A DNA stretch of 64,000 nt from Aliiroseovarius sp. S1339 (GCF_023195695.1 NZ_JALPQG010000005.1:62001-126000), one strand, 5' to 3'; shown: positions 8,794 to 17,882, counted from the stretch's first letter. Notes: generated by a model not told the origin, from the sequence alone. Translations and numbers: made by a program.

Positions 8794-9978
8794 CTAAAGA
8801 GCCTTTAACAACTGCGCGGTCGGCCATGCGTCTGCGGGCAGGCCAAGTCGGGCCTGTTCTGTTTGAACAGCGGCACGGGTCTTTGCGCCCAGAATGCCAT
8901 CGACCTTACCAACATCATGTCCGCGCGCTTTCAGCTTTTTCTGAAGCGTTTTCATTTGTTGGCCGGAAAATGCTGGATCGGGATTACCTGCGTTATAGAC
9001 TGGCGCGCCTTCCAGTCGGGTCGCGAAATAGGCGGCGGTCGTCACATAGACGAAGCTTTTGTTCCATTCAAAATAGACGCTGAAATTCGGATAGGCGATG
9101 AAGGCTGGGCCCTTTCGACCTTGCGGCAATAGGATCGACGCATTCAGGCCGGATGACCCCAAAACCCCATGTCGCGGTTTGACACCGAGTTCGGCCCACT
9201 GCCCGACCGTCATTATATGACTTAGGCCAGTTTTGGACCAATCCAAGTTTTGCGGAACCGTTACTTCCTGCAACCACGGCTCGCCCGCGCGCCAGCCCAA
9301 ACCGCGCAGCATATTGGCCCCCGACAACAACGCATCGGCAGGGGACGTGCGCAGGTCCACCTTGCCGTCCCCGTCCCCATCGACACCCGCCTCGATAATG
9401 TCGCTGGGCAGCATTTGGACCATGCCAATCTCGCCCGCCCAAGCGCCTTTTGAGGTCGCGGGGTTGAAGGCTCCCTGCTCGTACAGCTCAAGTGCTGCAA
9501 AGACCTGTGGCTGGAACAACTCCGGGCGGCGGCAGTCATGCGACAGGGTCATCAGAGAATTCAGCGTATTGAAGTTGCCCTGCACGGCACCGAAGTCGGT
9601 TTCAAACGCCCAAAACGCCGTTAGAACTCCACGGCTAACGCCATATTCACTTTCCATCACACGATAGATGCTGTCGTATTTCTTCATCATCGACTTGCCG
9701 CGAGCCATCCGATCATTGCTGATCAGTCGGCGCGAGAAATCAATGAAGGGCCGTTGGAAAATTCCCTGAGAACGGTCGGCGTTCAGCGTGGCGTTGTCGT
9801 GCCGGACCGATGCGAAGAAATTGTCGACCGTGGCCGGGTCATGACCGCGAGCGATCGCCTCGTTCTTCATGGCAGAGGTGAAGCTTTGAAATCCACCGCC
9901 GCATTTCACGAGGCTTGCTGACGCAGGTGCGGCGCCCAGAAAAATCGCCAAAGTGGCACCGATCAGTATCTCGTGCAT
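8794..9978 (-). CDS. Lytic murein transglycosylase, MltB type
   Basis: The 394-residue enzyme has a signal peptide (cleavage near residue 21), an MltB-type SLT_2 domain at about 28-315 and a peptidoglycan-binding domain at about 335-394 (LQKKLKARGHDVGKVDGILG). The likely catalytic Glu is E126 in AFWAFETDFG. It cleaves the glycan strand of peptidoglycan in the periplasm to give 1,6-anhydro ends. GAGGG lies 5 bases before the ATG. There is no lipobox, so it is probably soluble rather than membrane-anchored. Confidence 0.92.
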   Translation of the reverse strand: MHEILIGATLAIFLGAAPASASLVKCGGGFQSFTSAMKNEAIARGHDPATVDNFFASVRHDNATLNADRSQGIFQRPFIDFSRRLISNDRMARGKSMMKKYDSIYRVMESEYGVSRGVLTAFWAFETDFGAVQGNFNTLNSLMTLSHDCRRPELFQPQVFAALELYEQGAFNPATSKGAWAGEIGMVQMLPSDIIEAGVDGDGDGKVDLRTSPADALLSGANMLRGLGWRAGEPWLQEVTVPQNLDWSKTGLSHIMTVGQWAELGVKPRHGVLGSSGLNASILLPQGRKGPAFIAYPNFSVYFEWNKSFVYVTTAAYFATRLEGAPVYNAGNPDPAFSGQQMKTLQKKLKARGHDVGKVDGILGAKTRAAVQTEQARLGLPADAWPTAQLLKAL

Positions 9979-10025
9979 GGTGAGCCCTCGTTTCTTGAAC
10001 TTGGGTGCACGTTACCGGAATGGCG

Positions 10026-10943
10026 CTAGGTGACAACCGCCAGAAAGATCACAACAACGAGAAGCGCTAGCCAACCGGACCAGAGCATATCAACCGATTG
10101 GTCGATTTCTTTCGGTCCGATATCGCGGGCACCGTCGCCATTTACCCAAGGAAAATCCCGCTTCTCGCCCTCATATGACCGGGGGCCGGACAGCGCGACA
10201 TCAAGCGCCGCGGCTATGGCGGCTTCGGGCCAGCCTGCATTGGGGGACCGGTGCAGGGGGGCGTCGCGGCGAATTGTTTTCCACGTGCGCCACTGGTTGC
10301 GGCTTGCCATGAACAACAACGCCGTCAGGCGTGCGGGCACCCAATTCATCACGTCATCCAGTCGGGCTGCAAACTTGCCAAACGCCTCGTGACGCGGGGT
10401 GCGGTAGCCGATCATGCTGTCCGCTGTATTGACCAGCTTATAGACCAGTATCCCCGGAAGCCCTGCAATCAGAAACCAGAAGGCTGGGGCGACAACACCG
10501 TCCGAGAAATTCTCGGCCGCGCTTTCAATCGCACTTCGGGAAATGGCGGGGGCATCCATATCTGCCGTGTCACGCCCCACGATCATGGCGACGGATGCGC
10601 GCCCCTCGACCACGGATTGCCGCAGCGCATCTGCGACGGCCTGCACATGCTGGGCCAAGGATTTCTGCGCCAAAAGGATGGCAACAACGATGACTTCAAG
10701 CACTCCGCCAAATGACAGGTCCGCAATCGCCCACCCGATCATCGCGGCTATCAGGCAAAATGCCAGAATACTCAGCGCACCTTTCGCGAGCCGGTTTTCG
10801 CCCTCGTTAAAAGTATCATCCAGCCAATCAATCGCCTTGCCCATCAAGACAGCGGGATGTGGCACGCGCTTCCATGCCCAATCCGGTTCGCCCAACAGGG
10901 CATCCAGAAGCAGCGCAAGGGCGAGAATCGCAGCATAACTCAT
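10026..10943 (-). CDS. cbiB: Adenosylcobinamide-phosphate synthase CbiB
   Basis: A 305-residue membrane protein with several spans and the family motifs LALALLLDALLGEPDWAWK at the N-terminus and SAAENFSDGVVAPAFW in the middle. It joins aminopropanol phosphate to adenosylcobyric acid in late cobalamin synthesis (called CobD in Pseudomonas denitrificans). The start at 10943 has GGAGG 7 bases upstream and overlaps the end of the upstream decarboxylase gene by 4 bases, so the two are translationally coupled. It is the last gene of a three-gene minus-strand operon. Confidence 0.95.
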   Translation of the reverse strand: MSYAAILALALLLDALLGEPDWAWKRVPHPAVLMGKAIDWLDDTFNEGENRLAKGALSILAFCLIAAMIGWAIADLSFGGVLEVIVVAILLAQKSLAQHVQAVADALRQSVVEGRASVAMIVGRDTADMDAPAISRSAIESAAENFSDGVVAPAFWFLIAGLPGILVYKLVNTADSMIGYRTPRHEAFGKFAARLDDVMNWVPARLTALLFMASRNQWRTWKTIRRDAPLHRSPNAGWPEAAIAAALDVALSGPRSYEGEKRDFPWVNGDGARDIGPKEIDQSVDMLWSGWLALLVVVIFLAVVT

Positions 10944-11887
10944 ATCGTGGCCTCCAACTGGGTCCAACCGGCGGCGGGCGGCAGCCCAAGCCGCACCCAC
11001 CTGTCAGAATAAGGAAAGATACGCGACCAGATATGTCCCTTGGCCAGACGATCCCGCCACGCCGATGCATCACCGACATCATAGAGCCGGAACAGCGACG
11101 TGCCGCCGACCAGTGCTGCCCCTTTGTTAATCATCAGCCCGTCAAGCCGCGCGGCATCTTGGACGAGCCGCCTGCGGGTCTGGTCCGCCCAGTTGTGATC
11201 CGCCAAAGCACGCGCGCCGATTTCCAGCGCGGGGCCAGAAACTTGCCAAGGCCCGATGGATTCGCGCAGTTGGGCGATCAAGGCGGCGTCTCCGATGGCG
11301 AAGCCAAGGCGCAATCCGGCCAGCCCCCAGAACTTGCCGAAACTTTTCAGGATCAGCGTGCCGGGGCGCGCCGCCGCCTGAATATGGCTGGCTTGCGGAT
11401 CGACATCACAGAAGCTTTCGTCAATCACGGTGAGGCGTTGGCTAAAAGCAGGCGTGCGCCAGGCATGACCGTCCGGGTTGTTTGGGTGGACGATGACGCG
11501 AGCAGCGCCTTCACCATCGTCGCACACGTGCCAGCCTTGTGCGCGGAAAGCGGCGGCATGTTCGTTATAGGTTGGGCCAGCGATCACCGCGCGGGCGGGC
11601 GGGCGCAGGGTCGGAATACGTGCGATCAGCGCAGAAGCTCCGGGTGCTGCCAACACGGCCGCGCCATCTGGCACCGACCAGAACCGACGGGCGGCCGCTT
11701 CCAAAGCATCAAACGCGCCTTTGTCGGGCAGGATTTCCCAAGCACGGGGGTGGATAGCACCGACCGGGTATGGCTCTGGGTTGATCCCGGTGGACAGGTC
11801 AAGCCAGCCGTCTCGCTGACCGCCATATTGAGCAATGGCAGCGTCCAACCCCCCGCCGTGATCGCGTATCTGCGCTTTTTTGTTCAT
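10940..11887 (-). CDS. cobD: Threonine-phosphate decarboxylase (cobalamin synthesis)
   Basis: This 315-residue class I/II PLP aminotransferase-fold protein makes (R)-1-amino-2-propanol phosphate, the linker that CbiB attaches. Visible motifs are DLSTGINPEPYP, VIVHPNNPDG and the PLP-lysine segment LKSFGKFWGLAGLRLGF. It is named CobC in P. denitrificans and CobD in Salmonella. Its start (ATG at 11885-11887) overlaps the stop of the DUF1636 gene by 4 bases, and its own stop overlaps cbiB. Confidence 0.93.
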   Translation of the reverse strand: MNKKAQIRDHGGGLDAAIAQYGGQRDGWLDLSTGINPEPYPVGAIHPRAWEILPDKGAFDALEAAARRFWSVPDGAAVLAAPGASALIARIPTLRPPARAVIAGPTYNEHAAAFRAQGWHVCDDGEGAARVIVHPNNPDGHAWRTPAFSQRLTVIDESFCDVDPQASHIQAAARPGTLILKSFGKFWGLAGLRLGFAIGDAALIAQLRESIGPWQVSGPALEIGARALADHNWADQTRRRLVQDAARLDGLMINKGAALVGGTSLFRLYDVGDASAWRDRLAKGHIWSRIFPYSDRWVRLGLPPAAGWTQLEATI

Positions 11888-12255
11888 TGGTCGTCTGGCA
11901 GAGGCATGTGCCGGGTGACAAAGTGCCCCTTCACCGCTTGGGGCCATTCACCATAGGGCACCAACCCCGATACGCTGCTTGCATGTGCCTTGGCGTAGTC
12001 CACAACGCCCTGTGCGACCTCAATAGTCGGGTCGAACTTGCCCAGTGTGTAGGCAAGCTTCCCATCAGCCTGGATCGCCACATTGCAGCTGTTGTCGCAC
12101 CCCATCAGGCATGACACGCGACGGGTTTTGATCTCAGATCCCTCAGCTCGTTCTTCGATCAGGGCCGCGAGAACCTCGCCATCCGTCAGCGGATCGCGCG
12201 CGGCATCCCAGTCTTCGCGTTTGCAGGTGTCACAGATCGTAATCCAGGTGGTCAT
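11884..12255 (-). CDS. DUF1636 metal-binding protein in the cobalamin operon
   Basis: This 123-residue protein has the Cys pattern of the DUF1636 family: CDTCKR near the N-terminus and CLMGCDNSCN in the middle. Four or five Cys could hold a metal or an iron-sulfur cluster. It leads the operon with cobD and cbiB, joined by 4-base overlaps. The context suggests a role in cobalt or cobalamin metabolism; that is inference from position. The start at 12255 follows GGGAGCGCGCA. I could not find a cobalamin riboswitch upstream. Confidence 0.82.
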   Translation of the reverse strand: MTTWITICDTCKREDWDAARDPLTDGEVLAALIEERAEGSEIKTRRVSCLMGCDNSCNVAIQADGKLAYTLGKFDPTIEVAQGVVDYAKAHASSVSGLVPYGEWPQAVKGHFVTRHMPLPDDQ

Positions 12256-12442
12256 TGCGCGCTCCCATGTCCTGCAGGGTTTGAAGCGGAAATTGGCACG
12301 AAAGACAATGGCATTTGCGGCACGCTTTCTGGGCAAACATCATCCCTGACAACCCTGCGCGAAATGTCCCATTAACCATTTCACCGCTTGCCGATAGATA
12401 TGCGGCCTTGTTGATGTGATCCTGAAAGGTGGAGTACGAGAA

Positions 12443-12811
12443 ATGAGGGTTCTGATCGTGGAAGCCAATGCGGATCTGGCCAAGCTTTGGTCCAGCCACT
12501 TGCTTCGGCAAGGTATTGCGACCGCGTGCGCGCACACGACGGGCAACGCAACCGACCTATTGGACCAGCAAAGCTTTGATGTGGTTGTCCTGAACGCGGG
12601 CTTCGACGGTGGCAAGGGACTTGCTGTGGCGGATTATGTCGCGTTCCGTGCGCCCGACGCGCGGGTCGTCTTTGTCACCGGGTCTACGTTCTTTTCGGAC
12701 GGGTCGATATTCAACCACCTGTCCAATGCCCATGCCTGCGTGTCTGCCGACATCCCGGCTGAGGACTTGAGCAACGTGGTCGCTTTCCACGGAACGTCAG
12801 ACCGCAGTTAG
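12443..12811 (+). CDS. Atypical receiver-domain protein
   Basis: The 122 residues form a stand-alone response-regulator receiver fold: MRVLIVEANADLA, then FDVVVLNAGFDGGKGLAVAD, then ARVVFVTGST. The residue that should be the phosphorylated Asp is Asn (N51 in VVVLNAG), and the conserved C-terminal Lys-Pro is missing (HACVSADIP). It should therefore not be phosphorylated in the normal way and may be a constitutive or partner-binding module. AGGTGGAG precedes the ATG. No kinase gene is adjacent. A TTAACCAT motif lies at 12372-12379. Confidence 0.75.
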   Translation: MRVLIVEANADLAKLWSSHLLRQGIATACAHTTGNATDLLDQQSFDVVVLNAGFDGGKGLAVADYVAFRAPDARVVFVTGSTFFSDGSIFNHLSNAHACVSADIPAEDLSNVVAFHGTSDRS

Positions 12812-12878
12812 CGAACGGCCCGGCGGCGCATCTGCAAACCTCGCTTGCAAACCCGTTTTGCTGCGCTAGGGTCTGAGC

Positions 12879-13520
12879 ATGACCCAAACTGATCCCGCTG
12901 CCACCCAACCTAACGCCGTTATCTTTGATATCGGAAACGTTCTGATCCGCTGGCAGCCGGAAGACCTGTATGACCAGTGGATCGGGCCTGATCGCCGTCG
13001 TCAGATGTTTGGTGCCGTCGATCTTCATGCCATGAATGATCGGGTCGACCGGGGCGAGGGGTTTCGCCAAATCATCTATGAAACCGCCGACGCCTATCCG
13101 CAGTTTCGCACTGAAATTCTGTTGTGGCATGACCGTTGGCTGGACATGGCACAACCGGCCATTGATCTGTCTGTCAAAACACTGCACGCCCTGAAGGCGC
13201 GCAATATACCGGTCTTTGCCCTGTCTAATTTTGGACGGGAAACCTTTGAATTGGCCGAGGCGAAATTCGACTTCCTATCCGATTTCGACCGCCGCTATAT
13301 CTCGGGCCATATGGGCGTGATAAAACCCGAAGTCCGCATCTATGAGATGGTCGAGGAGGATTGCGGCGTCCCGGCCTCCGACCTTCTGTTTGTAGATGAC
13401 CGAGCTGATAACATCACCGCCGCCGCACAGCGCGGCTGGCAAACACACCATTTCACGGACCCGCAAAACTGGGTCAATTTTCTGATCACGCGCGAGTTGA
13501 TCAACGAGGCGGACCTATGA
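12879..13520 (+). CDS. HAD-family hydrolase
   Basis: A 213-residue HAD phosphatase-like protein. Motif I is VIFDIGNVLIRW with the nucleophile Asp, motif II is ALSNFGRET, and motif IV is LLFVDDRADNITAA. The pattern resembles the YihX / HAD-IA variant 3 group, whose members dephosphorylate small sugar or amino compounds. It is the first gene of a three-gene unit: its stop overlaps the next start by 4 bases (13517-13520). Substrate unknown. Confidence 0.88.
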   Translation: MTQTDPAATQPNAVIFDIGNVLIRWQPEDLYDQWIGPDRRRQMFGAVDLHAMNDRVDRGEGFRQIIYETADAYPQFRTEILLWHDRWLDMAQPAIDLSVKTLHALKARNIPVFALSNFGRETFELAEAKFDFLSDFDRRYISGHMGVIKPEVRIYEMVEEDCGVPASDLLFVDDRADNITAAAQRGWQTHHFTDPQNWVNFLITRELINEADL

Positions 13521-14431
13521 CCCCCGATATGATCCCATTTGAGGCCGAAAAGCTGTTGGATTGGCGCGCCCTGACCGACGCCCTGATCCAAGGCCACGCC
13601 CGCCCAAAGGCCGAAATCGGCGACACGTTCCTGTATCGCGGGGACGACACGATGTTGACCCGGTCAGCTTGGATCGACGGACTAGGAATCGCGGTGAAAA
13701 CCGCCAATATCATGCCCGGCAACCCAGGGCGGGGCGAGCCTATGATCCACGGCGCGGTGAACCTTTATGACGACGTCACAGGGTTGCTGGACGCCATCGT
13801 CGATTTTCACTTGGTCACAAAATGGAAAACCGCCGGCGACAGTGTTCTGGGCGCGCGACTTTTGGCGCGGCCTGACAGCAAGGTGATCTTGATCGTGGGC
13901 GCAGGCACAGTTGGGCGAAACCTGCGCGAAGCCTATGGCGCAATGTTCCCGCAAGCGCGTTTCCTGATCTGGAACCGCAGCCCAGACGGGGCCGCGCGCT
14001 TTGCAGACGACTGCGACAAGACAGACGTGGTAGCCTCGCTGGAAGACGGAGTCGCGCAGGCCGATATCATCACCTCGGCCACCATGGCCGCGGACCCGCT
14101 GATCAAGGGCGACTGGCTGCGCCCCGGACAACATCTGGACCTGATCGGCGCTTATCGCGCGGACATGCGCGAGGCCGACGATACCGCCCTGACCCGCGCA
14201 CGTCCGTTCATGGACAGCCGTGATACCGTTCTGGATCATATTGGCGAATTCAAAGACCCACTCGCGCGTGGCGTGATCAAGCAGGGCGACGTTGTGGGCG
14301 ACCTTTATGACCACAAACACGGCGTATTCACGCGCCAGCCTGACGACATCACGCTTTATAAAAACGGTGGCGGCGCACATTTGGACCTGATGACCAGCCG
14401 CTACATTCTGGATGCATGGAGAGCCAAATGA
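13517..14431 (+). CDS. Ornithine-cyclodeaminase-family protein
   Basis: A 304-residue member of the ornithine cyclodeaminase / mu-crystallin family, with the NAD(P)-binding segment ILIVGAGTVGRNLREAYG and the upstream stretch GIAVKTANIMPGNPGRGEP. Members include cyclodeaminases, alanine dehydrogenases and ketimine reductases, so the reaction is open. It overlaps the HAD gene upstream and the dioxygenase gene downstream by 4 bases each. Confidence 0.87.
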   Translation: MTPDMIPFEAEKLLDWRALTDALIQGHARPKAEIGDTFLYRGDDTMLTRSAWIDGLGIAVKTANIMPGNPGRGEPMIHGAVNLYDDVTGLLDAIVDFHLVTKWKTAGDSVLGARLLARPDSKVILIVGAGTVGRNLREAYGAMFPQARFLIWNRSPDGAARFADDCDKTDVVASLEDGVAQADIITSATMAADPLIKGDWLRPGQHLDLIGAYRADMREADDTALTRARPFMDSRDTVLDHIGEFKDPLARGVIKQGDVVGDLYDHKHGVFTRQPDDITLYKNGGGAHLDLMTSRYILDAWRAK

Positions 14432-15216
14432 TCACGGACAAAAACATCGAAGATTTCCAGCGCGACGGGGCCGTCGTCATCCGAGGTGCGCTGATGGATT
14501 GGGTCGACACTATGCGCGCAGGCGTTGAGCGAAATATGTCCAACCCCTCACAATACGCGTCAGAAAACGCCGTATCAGAGGGTCGCTTTTTCGACGATTA
14601 CGTCAACTGGACGCGCATCCCTGAATTTGAACGTATCGTGCGCGAAAGCCCCGTTGCCAAACTGGCCGCCCAAGCCATGCGCAGCAACACAGCACAGTTT
14701 TTCCATGACCACGTGCTGGTCAAAGAACCCGGAACGCCAAAGCCCACCCCATGGCATCAGGACGGGCCGTACTATTTTGTCGAAGGCGAGCAAACCGCCA
14801 GCTTTTGGATCCCGCTTGATCCGGTCCGCGACAACTCGTTGCGCTTCATTGCAGGCAGCCACAAATGGGACCGCATGGTGCGGCCAGTCAGTTGGGCGGA
14901 TGACAGCGATTTTTACGAAGACAAACGAGACTGGTTGCCGGTGCCGGACCCCGACACCAACCCCGGCGACATGAAGGTGCTGGAATGGGAGATGGAGCCG
15001 GGCGACGCGGTGATCTTCGACTTCCGGACAGCACATGGTGCAAGGGGCAATTTTTCACCTAATCGCCGCCGCGCGCTTAGCCTGCGCTGGATCGGTGATG
15101 ATGCGCGATATGTCGAGCGACCGGGCCGCACATCCCCGCCCTTTCCGGGGCACGAGATGAAAGCGGGCCACAAACTGCGCGAAGACTGGTTTCCCGTCAT
15201 TTGGTCAACCGAATGA
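14428..15216 (+). CDS. Phytanoyl-CoA dioxygenase (PhyH) family oxygenase
   Basis: A 262-residue Fe(II)/2-oxoglutarate oxygenase. The metal-binding His-x-Asp is in PWHQDGPYYF and the distal His in DFRTAHGARGNFS; the Arg in RRRALSLRW would hold 2-oxoglutarate. The ATG at 14428 sits within the stop of the preceding gene and has GGAGAGCCAA before it; an in-frame ATG at 14416 is possible but has no ribosome site. It ends the HAD/cyclodeaminase-like/PhyH operon. The substrate is unknown. Confidence 0.87.
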   Translation: MITDKNIEDFQRDGAVVIRGALMDWVDTMRAGVERNMSNPSQYASENAVSEGRFFDDYVNWTRIPEFERIVRESPVAKLAAQAMRSNTAQFFHDHVLVKEPGTPKPTPWHQDGPYYFVEGEQTASFWIPLDPVRDNSLRFIAGSHKWDRMVRPVSWADDSDFYEDKRDWLPVPDPDTNPGDMKVLEWEMEPGDAVIFDFRTAHGARGNFSPNRRRALSLRWIGDDARYVERPGRTSPPFPGHEMKAGHKLREDWFPVIWSTE

Positions 15217-15233
15217 CCGCCCCATCGGCCTCC

Positions 15234-15277
15234 CCAAAAAACAAACCCCCGAAGCGGATGCTGCGGGGGTCGTTTTT
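15234..15277. terminator. Bidirectional intrinsic terminator
   Basis: The stem ACCCCC/GGGGGT (15245-15250 with 15265-15270) with an inner AGC/GCT pair is followed by CGTTTTT on the plus strand. On the minus strand it is followed by a T-rich run (15234-15244 read in reverse). It separates the convergent dioxygenase and rpsU genes. Confidence 0.8.
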
Positions 15278-15321
15278 GGCGAGCGGTTGACAACCCACTC
15301 ACCGGGTCGCTTGGGGATGAT

Positions 15322-15528
15322 TTACATCATACCTTCGCGTTGTGCTTTCTTCCGAGCCAGCTTGCGCTGACGGCGAATCGCTTCCGCTTTTTCGCGAGCT
15401 TTTTTCTCGGAGGGCTTCTCGAAATGCTGCCGAAGCTTCATCTCGCGGAAGACACCTTCACGCTGAAGTTTCTTCTTCAGCGCACGAAGCGCTTGGTCTA
15501 CGTTGTTATCGCGTACCGAAACCTGCAT
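15322..15528 (-). CDS. rpsU: 30S ribosomal protein bS21
   Basis: The 68-residue, strongly basic protein begins [20 protein letters not shown] and ends in a Lys/Arg-rich tail, as in other alphaproteobacterial bS21 proteins. It is part of the small subunit platform near the anti-Shine-Dalgarno end of 16S rRNA. It is monocistronic and followed by a strong terminator. Confidence 0.97.
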   Translation of the reverse strand: MQVSVRDNNVDQALRALKKKLQREGVFREMKLRQHFEKPSEKKAREKAEAIRRQRKLARKKAQREGMM

Positions 15529-15637
15529 GTGGTTGTCACCACCTTTCTAAGTTAGAGTTTGCAGAATTGCAGGAAGCGCCCGTCTAGCAGCCCTTGCCGC
15601 TTTTGTCCAGTTCACCCTCATCCGCGAGGAACGCCCG

Positions 15638-16342
15638 ATGTCAGACAAGATGACCGACAAAGAAAAGATGCTTGAAGCCGCCATCGCGCATGTTCCGTTT
15701 GATGGGTGGAGCGATGCGACCCTAATCGCCGCCGCGCAGGATTGCGATATGACCGAGTCTGAGGCGCGGGCCATGTTTCCCCGCGGCGCACTGGATCTGG
15801 CGCTGGCGTATCACCGTAAGGGGGATACCGACATGGTGGCCCGGCTCAAGGCCGCCGATCTGGCCGAGATGCGGTTTCGCGACCGGATCGCGGCGGGGGT
15901 GCGGTATCGGCTTGAGGTCGCGGACAAGGAGCTTGTGCGCAAAGGCATGGCGTTCTTCGCATTGCCGCAGAATGCAGGCGACGGTGCCGCCGCGCTATGG
16001 GCCACCTGTGGTCTGATCTGGGAGACATTGGGCGACAGTTCGACCGACCTGAACTGGTATACCAAACGCGCAACGCTGTCGGCGGTCTATTCGTCCGTCG
16101 TGCTGTTCTGGCTGGGCGATGAAAGCGAAGGGAACGAGGCCACTTGGGCCTTTCTGGACCGCCGCATTGACGATGTGATGAAGATTGAGAAAATCAAAGG
16201 CCAAGCCCGCGACAGCGCACTTTACAAGGCGTTCATGTCCGGGCCAGGCAAGATCCTTGACACGATCAAGGCGCCGGGGGCACCCAATCCGAATTACCCG
16301 GGACGTTGGGAACCGGAAGACACAGGGGCAAAGAATGACTGA
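15638..16342 (+). CDS. COQ9-family protein
   Basis: The 234-residue protein matches the COQ9 / RpsU-divergently-transcribed family. It has an N-terminal TetR-like helical part (EKMLEAAIAHVPFDGWSDATLIAAA) and a C-terminal part with LNWYTKRATLSAVYSSVVLFWLGD. COQ9 binds lipid and helps ubiquinone synthesis. It diverges from rpsU, a recurrent arrangement that gave the family its older name. Its stop overlaps the start of the next gene by 8 bases. Confidence 0.9.
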   Translation: MSDKMTDKEKMLEAAIAHVPFDGWSDATLIAAAQDCDMTESEARAMFPRGALDLALAYHRKGDTDMVARLKAADLAEMRFRDRIAAGVRYRLEVADKELVRKGMAFFALPQNAGDGAAALWATCGLIWETLGDSSTDLNWYTKRATLSAVYSSVVLFWLGDESEGNEATWAFLDRRIDDVMKIEKIKGQARDSALYKAFMSGPGKILDTIKAPGAPNPNYPGRWEPEDTGAKND

Positions 16343-17321
16343 CACCATGCGCGCAATCGAGATCACGGAACCCGGCGGGCCCGAGGTTCTGCAACTGTCG
16401 GACCAGCCGATCCCGACACCCGGCCCCGGTGACATCTTGATCCGCGTGGCTTTTGCCGGCGTCAACCGCCCGGATGCGCTACAACGGGCAGGATCATACG
16501 CACCGCCCCCAACCGCCAGCCCCCTGCCCGGCCTTGAAGCCTCAGGCGAGGTGGTCGCGCTGGGTGAAGGTGTCACGCAATGGGCCGTGGGCGACAAGGT
16601 CTGCGCGCTTCTGCCCGGCGGCGGCTATGCCGAATATATCACCACGCCAGCCGCCCACGCCCTGCGTGTGCCGAACGGCATGGGCATGAAGGAGGCCGCC
16701 TGCCTGCCCGAAACCTTCTTCACGGTCTGGTCCAACGTGTTCACGCGCGGCGGGTTGCAAGCGGGCGAGCGGTTCTTGGTGCATGGCGGCAGTTCCGGCA
16801 TCGGCACAACCGCGATCCAACTGGCCAACGCCTTTGGTGCGCGGGTGTTCACCACCGCAGGCTCGGACGAGAAATGCGCTGTCTGCCGCAATCTGGGAGC
16901 TGAACGCGCCATCAACTACAAGACCGAGGATTTCGTCGAGGTGATGAAGCCTGAAGGCGGCCCCAATCTGATCCTCGACATGGTGGGCGGCGACTATATC
17001 GCGCGTAACATTAAATGTTTGGCGATTGAGGGTCGCATGGTCCACATCGCCTTCCTGTCCGGCCCGAAAGCCGAGATCAACTTCGCCATGATCATGGCCA
17101 AACGCCTGACAATCACCGGATCAACCCTGCGCCCGCAATCCGACCTAGCCAAAGCCCGGATTGCCGAGGAATTGGCCGAGAAAGTCTGGCCCTTGCTGGA
17201 CGAAGGCCGCGTCGCGCCCGTGATGGACCAAACCTTCCTGCTGGAGGATGCCGCCAAGGCCCATGCCCGGATGGAGACCAGCCAGCATATCGGGAAGATC
17301 GTGTTGGAGGTTGGGGCGTGA
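16335..17321 (+). CDS. NAD(P)H-quinone oxidoreductase, zinc-free MDR family
   Basis: A 328-residue quinone oxidoreductase of the medium-chain dehydrogenase superfamily. It has a GroES-like N-terminal half (VAFAGVNRPDALQRAGSY) and a Rossmann half with LVHGGSSGIGTTAIQLA for NADPH binding. Zinc-ligand Cys are absent, as in the QOR/PIG3 group. The ATG at 16335 lies within the end of the COQ9 gene, so the pair is probably co-translated. Confidence 0.9.
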   Translation: MTDTMRAIEITEPGGPEVLQLSDQPIPTPGPGDILIRVAFAGVNRPDALQRAGSYAPPPTASPLPGLEASGEVVALGEGVTQWAVGDKVCALLPGGGYAEYITTPAAHALRVPNGMGMKEAACLPETFFTVWSNVFTRGGLQAGERFLVHGGSSGIGTTAIQLANAFGARVFTTAGSDEKCAVCRNLGAERAINYKTEDFVEVMKPEGGPNLILDMVGGDYIARNIKCLAIEGRMVHIAFLSGPKAEINFAMIMAKRLTITGSTLRPQSDLAKARIAEELAEKVWPLLDEGRVAPVMDQTFLLEDAAKAHARMETSQHIGKIVLEVGA

Positions 17322-17344
17322 AGACGCTTCGCTTCACGACAGAA

Positions 17345-17854
17345 TCATATCAAGTGACGTGAATAGACATTGTTGAGATATCGCTCTCGCCCAATGCAGA
17401 AATAGGTTTCGCCCACACACTCAAACCCGAGCGCGAGATAGAATGCTATTGCAGGATCATTATCGGCATTGGTCGCGAGCCACAGCGATTCCGCGTTATT
17501 CGCTCGGCAATGTTGGACCGCTGCATTCAGCAGACGTTTTCCAACTCCCTTTCCATGATGACGGGGCTGGACATACAAGGTGGATATTTCCATATCCGAG
17601 CACCCTGACACCGGAGCATTGCTGTCCGAGGACACCCTGACAAAGCCGTCGATCCCCTCTTCATTTTCGGAAACTAGAGTGAATTGTTTGGGGTCCGATA
17701 TGAGCTTTTCGACATTGGCGGTCGTGAACTCGTCCAAAGCATAGTCCGCGAAAACCGCGCGCACACCGCGCTTCAAATACGTTCCAAGCCACACCTCGAT
17801 CGAGATCGCCGCGATGCTTGAAGCATCTGACTTGATAGCTTTTCTTAGACTCAT
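17345..17854 (-). CDS. GNAT-family N-acetyltransferase
   Basis: A 169-residue GNAT protein. The core strand MEISTLYVQPRHHGKGVGKRLL carries the acetyl-CoA loop, and NADNDPAIAFYLALGFECVG is the usual C-terminal helix-strand. Substrate unknown. It lies tail to tail with the quinone oxidoreductase gene. Confidence 0.86.
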   Translation of the reverse strand: MSLRKAIKSDASSIAAISIEVWLGTYLKRGVRAVFADYALDEFTTANVEKLISDPKQFTLVSENEEGIDGFVRVSSDSNAPVSGCSDMEISTLYVQPRHHGKGVGKRLLNAAVQHCRANNAESLWLATNADNDPAIAFYLALGFECVGETYFCIGRERYLNNVYSRHLI

Positions 17855-17882
17855 TCGCGGATCCTTTAGCTTGAACTGAACC

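Noticed and set aside
10859-11956. Long open frame on the plus strand (about 365 codons)
   Set aside because: It is antisense to cobD and cbiB; no recognisable protein features.
12256-12442. Cobalamin riboswitch before the DUF1636-cobD-cbiB operon
   Set aside because: The leader lacks the conserved B12-box and the core riboswitch segments. Only an ordinary ribosome site is seen.
17317-17338. Hairpin CGTGAAG/CTTCACG after the quinone oxidoreductase gene as a terminator
   Set aside because: No T run follows, so it does not meet the intrinsic terminator pattern, though it could slow polymerase.
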